Shown: positions 57,222 to 64,000 of the stretch, piece after piece | Position numbering within the stretch: the first letter of the stretch is position 1 | Layout: each line of letters starts with the position of its first letter | Assembly (NCBI GenBank): GCA_009809945.1 | Contig: WTPW01000509.1 | Span: forward strand, 32,257-96,256 | Reading direction: 5' to 3' | Origin: Gigaspora margarita | Taxonomy: Eukaryota; Glomeromycota; Glomeromycetes; Diversisporales; Gigasporaceae | DNA length: 64,000 nucleotides | Translations under genes and position numbers: made by a program | The notes under the pieces: model-generated | What the model was told of the DNA's origin: nothing | Seen by the model: only the letters and a program-made list of their open reading frames with translations | Database searches by the model: none

Positions 57222-59816
57222 GTACTCTAGGTTATTTATTTCTGTGCACCAGTGTTCGATTTCTATCCAACTTTTATTGCTCTTTCTAACTATTTTTCTG
57301 AAATCTGTTGTCCCCTTTGTTTTGAAAATGACCCACTCTTTTTTCCTTTTATCTATACTTATTTTGAGGAGTTCTACTCTTGGTGCCAGGGTGTTTGTCG
57401 TATTCTGCTGCCATTCAGCCTTGATTTTTCATGAGAAAGGACCTTCTAGAACTTTTTGCTTAATTTCTTCAAACCAAATTGGCTTTCTTCCTGTAGCTTT
57501 GCTCAATTTACATTTTCTGAGTTGGCCCCATGTGAGAAGTTCAGAGCTTGTAATGTCTAGGAGTTGTTCTAGCACAATGATTCCTATTTTTTTCCGTTGC
57601 AAAAGCTTTGAACTGCTTTGTCGCTAAGCAGATCAATTATCTCTGTACCGTTCTTACAGATTTTTAGGCTTTCACTTATCTCTTTCGATTGTAGTGTAAT
57701 GTCCATAGCCTTTGCTTCTGCTATTATTTTATATGCTAGATTGTACGGAACTTTTACTTTAGCTAATCTGCTACTGTCAAGGTCTGTAATACAGCATTTG
57801 CTTTTGCAATTTATCTGGCCCTGTTTCATTCTTAGCCAGGTTGAATTACCCACGATCCCTGAGTCATTCATCCTTACTCTTAGCTCGGTCACGTGATGTG
57901 ACATTTGGTTTTGCCAGATGGTTCTCATTTCCGCAATATGTTTATGCGTTAAAATGGAATTTGCAACTGTGATGGCCATGTTTGCTTTATTTTTAATTGC
58001 CTTCCAAATAGGACTTTGTAGCCTGTCGCAAGTGCTTCTTGGCAATAGGCAGTGTTGCATTCGGTACTCTATTCATGGGAGTAAGACCCTATTGTTTATG
58101 TAGATCATTTGAGCTAATGTTATACTTTTTCCCCTTAAGATTCTGGCAATTGTTTGTACTTCTTTCTTAATCATTTTTGTCATGTGTGACTGGTTAGGTT
58201 TCTTGGATAGCCACACTCCTAGAAATCTAGTCGTTTCATTTTTCGTTTTAGCCACAACTTTTTCTTTCTTGGGTCCGAATTCTATCACTAGCTCCTCTCT
58301 GTTTTGCCCATTTTTCCTGTCCTTTTTTACATTAAGTGTCATCAATTCAGACTTTTTTGTATTAATTTCAATATCGTTTAGATTGAAGAAGGAGTCTGCT
58401 ATATTAAGGATCTGTTACAGTTTATCTTTAGAATCAGCGATGTTCGTAGTATCATCCGCATAGGCTAAGACCGGAATTCGTGATGACTGTATCTCATAGG
58501 TGTTATTGCTTAGATTTGTGGGCCATGCGACATCTATTTCAAAGCCTAGGGTTTCTTGTGCTTGTATCTCACAAAGTAGCGGATCATAAAAAATTTGCCA
58601 GACCAGGGGTGAAATGACCTCTCTCTGGTCTATTCTGTCTTGTGCATATAGCCTTTGTGTGAGACCTACACTTGTTATAACTTCCATTTCTCATTTTGAA
58701 TATATACTCATAATGAAGCTGGTAATATTTTCAGGTAATTTAATTCTCAATAGGGCTTTTCTTAGCATTCCCAAGCTGACAGAGTCAAAAGCCTTCTTCA
58801 TGTCCTGGAAGAAGATCCATATCTCCTTCTTCTTTTCTTTCACCTCTTCGAGCATGTCATTGATGAGATGGAGTGGGGATGCTGTACTCTCTTCAGGAAG
58901 TCCTGCAAAATTCTTCCCTTTTAGGATATTCTTTTCTTTTAAGATCTTGCCTAACCTTGTATTGACAATTCGAATGACCATTTTTTAAAAGGTTTCGAGT
59001 AACAAGATCAGTCTCACATTGTTAAGATTATAACACCAGTCCTCTTTTTTTGGGATCAGGTATAAAAGCCCAAGTTTCTATTTTTTTGGCATATCTCCTT
59101 TTTTTTAATGCAATCGTTGGCTAACTTAATGAATATAGCCTTAGTTGAGGACTTGACATTCTTGATTAGTGGATATGGTATGCCCGTTGGTTCCAGAGCT
59201 GACTTATTTTTGACCTGTTGCATAGCTGTATCCCATTCTTCTGGTTGTACCTCTTTTAAAATTTCATTGTACCAATCTCTTTTGACGTCTCTTAAGGGGA
59301 CGTATCTTTCTTTCCAATTGTTTGGCATTTTATTCTCGCAAGAGTTTCATTTGCAGAATTGATTCTCAAAATGGGACCTGACCATGTTTAAGACCTCCTC
59401 TTCTTCATGTACAAGTTTCGTGGATTTATCTTCTTCTGCTTCTTCTGTGATTATCCTGTCTATTATGACTTTCCTATACGGGGCTCAAGCAGACTATCGA
59501 TCATTTTCCGCTGATTAGTTACAATCATATCATATCTCACATCTATGAATCCCCTTATTTTTTCCTCCTTCCACATTCTTTTTTTAACTTTCCATTCCTT
59601 GTGTACAATCTTGGCCCACTCTTTGCACAGTTTTGTTAGGTCTTCATTGTTTATGTCCTCGTCAATTGTACCTAGTTGAATGTTCAGATCGGTTTCGTAA
59701 AGCTCCTGTATTGTTTTAAGTTTATCTTTATCTTTCGAATCTAAGAGCTCCCCTTTTTTCTTCAGCTTCTGGAAAGCTTTATTAATGTCTTTAATTGCTT
59801 TCCGTAATTTTCTCAT
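57222..59816 (-). pseudogene. LINE ORF2: reverse transcriptase (broken)
   Basis: Fragments in order: 59816-59463 (Lys-rich linker, KAIKDINKAFQKLKKKGELL), 59328-59056 (ALEPTGIPYPLIKN, KLANDCIKKKEI), 58981-58691 (FFQDMKKAFDSVSLGML, block A; FAGLPEESTASPL), 58687-58415 (AYADDTTNIADS, the catalytic YADD box), 58345-58073 (KKSELMTLNVKKDRK region, TRFLGVWLSKK), and 58060-57584 (thumb/connector). All catalytic Asp residues are present, but at least five frame breaks or stops separate the pieces. Confidence 0.85.
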
Positions 59817-59954
59817 TTCAAGATCGCCTTTTTCTAGCTATAGAATTTCTGGTGGCTTTTTCTTTTTTGGGAGATGAGAATTTGCTGCTTCTCTTATGCA
59901 TTTTTCGATCATGTCCCATTGCATATCTATATTATCTTCTGGGTTATTCTTTTC

Positions 59955-61010
59955 CTATCTCCTTGTTAAATTCTTGTCCAGCGCATTTCTGTAGTTTTCC
60001 CAGTCTTCTTTGGATGCTTTTTCTAATTCAAGGTTAATGTGTTTACGCTTTAACCTTTTTCTTCGTGCTTTACTCTGCTTTCTTAGATTTAATCCTGTGT
60101 ACAGCTCTGCATATATCAACTTGTGATCACTCATTGTACAAGTGCCCATGTCTTTTATTCCGGTTTTGACTATGTTGGATTTAAAGTTATCAGAGACCCA
60201 TATATAGTCAATTCTAAAGCTTCGGTCTCCAGCTGCCCAAGTATCTTTTGCAGGATTCTCGTTGTTGTACTTGTGAGCATCCCAGAAGTTCTTTGTTTCC
60301 AACATTTCAACAATTCGTTTTCTGCAGTTCCCGCTATCAGGGGTTTCTGTGTGGGTGCTATACCCTGAACAGTCAGTTTTATCGATATCAATGTTGAAGC
60401 TACCAATTATGATAATTTTTCGTGGTTTTTTTGGGACTTTTTCTATACAGTTTTTTATACATTTCAATATATGCCGCTAGACTTCTGTATCATTTGGAGC
60501 AACGTACACTATTATAATATTTAGTATTAATTCTTTAAAATCTAACGACAATTCTATGAAGTATGGATTTTCTCTATCTATATATGTCAGGTGCTTTTCC
60601 CATTGCTTACTAATTAGCACACCTAGACCTGACCCTTTGTGCTTGTTTTCGTTAGCTTTTGACCAAAAACCCTTATAATATGAATCCTTTTCTAGCAACC
60701 AAGGAATCTCCTTTTTTCCCAAATTTGTTTCTCCTATTCCTACTATGTCCAGACTTTTGTCTATCGCGAAATCCACCATAGCCTCCAATTTGTTTTTATT
60801 TCCCTTTAAGCCATTAATGTTATGAAACCCTATCCTTAGAAAATCAAAATGAAAATGTTTTGTGAGTGACTGACTACTCTTATTGTCTATAGTAATAGCA
60901 ACTTCCTTGTTGCTACCCTTTTCCTTAGATACAACTAGGGCGCCTTTAGGAGCGATAGGTGCAGGCAGATCCTGCGCTATTTCTTTCTTTGTTTTCTTGC
61001 TGCTCTTCAA
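59955..61010 (-). pseudogene. LINE ORF2: APE-type endonuclease (broken)
   Basis: It begins MKSSKKTKKEIAQDLPAP at 61010. The endonuclease shows LRIGFHNINGLKGNK, VGIGETNLGKK, GSGLGVLI, IIVYVAPNDTE, IIIGSFNIDIDK (GDFN equivalent with S for D), SFRIDYIWVS and MSDHKLIYAEL. A stop at 60479-60477 lies between YVAPNDTEV and RHILKCIK. The GDFN Asp-to-Ser change would itself weaken catalysis. The enzyme nicks target DNA for target-primed reverse transcription. Confidence 0.82.
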
Positions 61011-62423
61011 GCTTATTTAGTCTGGTTAGGATCTGGAACATTACTGCCAGGATCTCACAATTTTCTTTTCCTTGTGTTGCACTAGCCCTGACTTGTTTGG
61101 CTTTTCCTTTCTTTTTATATGTAGTACTTCTTGTGGTTTTAAATCTTGGCCCCTGCTTCCAGAGCATCCTTGTTTATACTCTTCTGATTTTTCTTCTTGT
61201 TTGGTCATTAATATCTGCTCATGCATATATATGCTACTATCGTTGGCGCTATACTCCTTATCTTTTTCTTCTATTTTATGCTGTTTATTTTGTGAACTCG
61301 TACTTTGTGCTCTAGTTTGCTCTGTTTCTTTCCAGAAGAGCCTAGTATGGAAGTAAAATATCTTTTTTTCTTTGGCCTCATCCATGTCTTTTTGTGAGGC
61401 AAAGTATACCGAGGCAGTTGCTCGTTGATATTTGTTTCTGTTATACGAGATATATACTGACTTGGCTTGCACCTGCCTTAGTTGGCTTAGCAGTATGGTC
61501 TCAATTGCTGACCTAGAGATGTTTTCTGCCACTGCTTTATATTTACTTCGTTCAGCAAGTATCTCTTCCTCAAAGATACCTTCTGTGACTCGCAACATTT
61601 TTCCTTCTTCATAATGTATTGTCCAGGCTTCTTTTAAATTGTCACCTCTTTTCTTATTTTTGAATTTTATTTCAAATACAGCAGCCTTCTTTGTGCCCTG
61701 TGCTCACCATCTTAAGAAGTTTACTTTGCCATAGAAGTTCAGGCACCTACGTACTCTTCCTAGAGAAGCTTCTGCGGGTATGTCCCATATTGTGAATGTG
61801 TGAACAGCTTTTTTGAATTGTATTTCTAGCTCTGTTTTCGGGAGTTTAGAGAATACTTTGTGGCAATCCATTGTTTGGGTTGTTGTCTTCATTGCTTTGG
61901 TATTAGTGTGTCCTACCATGTAATTATTAGTGGTTGTCAGATTGAGATTCTTGTTGTGAGAGGCTGGCGTGTATTCATATTCTATTACCTCTTCTGCTTT
62001 CATCTCCAATCCTTCGCTATTGTTCTGTTCTACAGCTTCAAGGTTTGGTATTTTGTCTGTTAATTCTTGTATACCATAGTCTTGACAGCCACATTCTTGT
62101 TTGATCAAAACCCCCTTGGTGACTTCTTCCTGTTTAGTAGTTATCGCTAGTCTTTTTCCAGTTCGGTGCTTGTACACCTGTAGATGATCTAGCCAATTAT
62201 GAAGTTCTATAGTGCACCTAAAGATGCACACTATGTTTGCATCAGTCTTTAGCAGTTGTGCAATTTCTTTGTCTTTTCCAGAAACTTTTTCATTTTGTGT
62301 TACAGCAAATTTTTTGAACTCCTCTGTTGAGAGTGCAAATACATTTTTATATTCGTTCAGTTTATTGGTCCAGTCTATTTCAGATATTACTGGATCCATT
62401 ATCTGTGCTCGAGTCTGGTTCAT
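60946..62423 (-). pseudogene. LINE ORF1 (RNA-binding protein, broken)
   Basis: It starts at 62423 (MNQTRAQIMDPVISEIDWTN). 62423-61704 contains an FTIWDIPAEASLGRVRRCL segment that, with the next frame (61598-61041: ENISRSAIETILLSQLRQVQ, then ATASVYFAS), looks like an RRM fold with its RNP-type strand. The part at 61167-60946 has a short coiled-coil-like helix (VMFQILTRLNKLEEQQ). The tail is Lys/Gln-rich. ORF1 proteins bind LINE RNA. Frame breaks lie near 61700-61600 and 61100. Confidence 0.65.
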
Positions 62424-62861
62424 CTGGTTTCAGTTACGTGTTTATGTGAGTGCCCGAGTAGTTTAGATCAGGTTACTTTTACAGCATGCAGTGTCCTAAT
62501 TTGTTCATGTGAACATTTGTATTGTCTAAGCCCTGTGTTTTCTATATTCAGATTTGTTTACGCGCCTGCAGGGATCTATGTACAGGGTCAAGGCCAAATC
62601 CCCAAAATTTTTACAACAAAAAAACAGTAAACTCGGCAACCAAAGGTTGAAAAAAGCTCATTTCTAGCAACTTTTTCTATGCTTGCACCTTTTTGCCTAT
62701 ATGAAACTCTATGTGAATGTTGGGTTCCTTTAACTGTTCTTATACAAGTGTGTATTGTTTGGTGCTCGTTAACGCTCTAGCCTTGGTCATTTTTTAGCTC
62801 CAAAAGTGGTCTTGAGGATCAGCGGAAAGAGTTGGTTGGACAATTGAATAGATAATACAAT

Positions 62862-64000
62862 TTAATACAATTATTTATATTGTTAGTCTAAACATTATCT
62901 TGTAGCTAAATGTTACACTCAAATTTTTTATAGTATAGAAGTATAGATTTAATAAACTATCAAAATTGAACACATGATTTATATGATAGCTGATTAGCAT
63001 TAGTCATCTGGACAGCCTATGGGCATATACCAAATCACATGATTTGCATGTACTGATCACATAATATAGACATACATAAGTAGCTAAAATAGAAATTTTC
63101 TTAATTTTTGAATAAAGTTTCTCAACAATTGCCTAATAATTCAATAAAAAATTTGGTTAAATTATTCTAAAAATTAGTAGAATTTATTTTAAAAAAAGGT
63201 CCATTGAATTCTATTAAGTTGCTGTTGGGAATTTTTCACTTAAAGTTTGGATAACTTCTAAAAAAATAGTAATAATAAAAACCAAAACTTTGAATGAAAA
63301 TTTCTCAACTATTATCTTATAGAAATTTTTAATAACTTCTACAAATTGATAGAATTTATTTTAAAAAAAAAATATTAAATTCCATCAGGTAGTTGTCAAA
63401 AAATATTCATTCAAAGTTTGAAAATTTTTTCTATTATCCCTTAAGAAAATAGCTATAAATACTACTATATTTTACCAAACATAAGCTACCCTTTTTGGCC
63501 AAAAAATTATACAAAAAAATGTGGGAGTAGCTTATTTTCAGATTGTTAAATTTTTTGAAAAATTGAAAAATGTACTAATAAAGGTTGTCCAAATGCTATG
63601 AAATTTTTATATAGATGTATTTCGTTGTTCTGAACAACTTTACTTAATAACACTTTTGAGGTTTACTTAGTAAAATAAAACTTTTATATATAGCAACTGT
63701 TAATGATTTCTTTAAAAATTTTTAAAAATTCTTCTGAAAATCTGGAGGGTAGCTTCTTTTGGAGGTAGCTTATTTTCAGCACTATATGGTAAAAGTTTCT
63801 CAATGTCTACTTAATAGAATTTATTAAAAAATTTTTTAAATAAATTCTATTAAATATCATGTTCATTTAAAAATATTTTCTGCAACATTCTATCAAGTAG
63901 TTCTCAAGAAATTTTTGTTCAAAGTTTAGAAAAATTTTGTTACAGCTATTTTTTTAAAGAAAATAAAATTTTTTTCAAACTTTGAATAAAATTTCTCAAC
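62862..64000. repeat. inverted-repeat region with nested MITE (to window end)
   Basis: The phrase aaactttgaatgaaaatttctcaac and its complement alternate at about 63100, 63215, 63290, 63405, 63800, 63920 and 63985, so several foldback copies overlap. An inner element (about 63467-63790) has ends with tactatat..ataagctaccc and its inverse. The block is cut by the window end. No gene. Confidence 0.6.

Larger units (their letters stand above)
55124..62846 (-). mobile_element. full-length LINE with RNase H (7.7 kb)
   Basis: Flanked by a perfect 15-bp duplication, aatagataatacaat (55109-55123, 62847-62861), with a poly(A) tail (poly-T at 55125-55134). The length is therefore that of one complete insertion. 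The order on the minus strand is 5' UTR (62846-62424), ORF1, then ORF2 with APE endonuclease, reverse transcriptase, RNase H and a CCHC-like finger. This is the layout of Tad1/I-clade LINEs of fungi. Many frame breaks and stops make it inactive, but it is far better preserved than the LINE at 47-51 kb. Confidence 0.9.

Overview
The window looks like a draft chromosome segment of an arbuscular mycorrhizal fungus (Glomeromycota, probably Rhizophagus or a close relative). This is inferred from very AT-rich DNA, short GT..AG introns, a Sel1-repeat array next to a kinase of the family expanded in these fungi, a secreted kelch protein, a DIRS-type tyrosine-recombinase retroelement, an RNase H-bearing LINE, and many small inverted-repeat transposons. 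It has assembly gaps (N runs near 3189, 14771-14970 and 41794-42026), so some frame breaks may be sequence errors.

Only three host genes can be supported. A two-exon gene at 683-1013 (+) encodes an 83-residue secreted cysteine-rich protein built from a duplicated four-cysteine module. A five-exon gene at 34199-36765 (+) encodes a signal-peptide, kelch-repeat, single-membrane-span protein with two single-base frame breaks. A minus-strand locus at 42649-37759 encodes a long Sel1-repeat array followed by a protein kinase domain. Splice sites and phases, including a 20-nt micro-exon, join the two parts into one gene, but the array has frame breaks and the kinase has an internal stop.

The rest is layered mobile DNA. 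From 2.9 to 10 kb lie MULE-like and hAT-like non-autonomous elements, tRNA-derived SINE copies and a tandem array. From 11.2 to 20 kb a ~1 kb non-coding repeat occurs twice. The second copy is the empty-site control for three insertions in the first: two giant palindromic elements (A and B) with TA target duplications and one hAT MITE. Element B is itself split by a 1241-bp element with a 10-bp duplication. Two more palindromic elements (C and D) lie close by. From 20.3 to 28 kb is an interrupted satellite carrying a decayed DIRS-like element (SAP motif, zinc knuckle, RNase H end, tyrosine recombinase) flanked by ~407-bp repeats. From 28 to 34 kb are further MITEs and repeat copies.

From 43 to 64 kb are a 762-bp MULE-like element with a perfect 9-bp duplication, a 1.09-kb poly(A) retroelement with a 17-bp duplication, a decayed LINE (47.4-51.5 kb) and a full-length 7.7-kb LINE (55124-62846, minus strand) with a 15-bp duplication. 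The most unusual signal is the group of coding-free, end-to-end palindromic elements whose arms each hold repeated modules, with a distantly shared module between two of the families.
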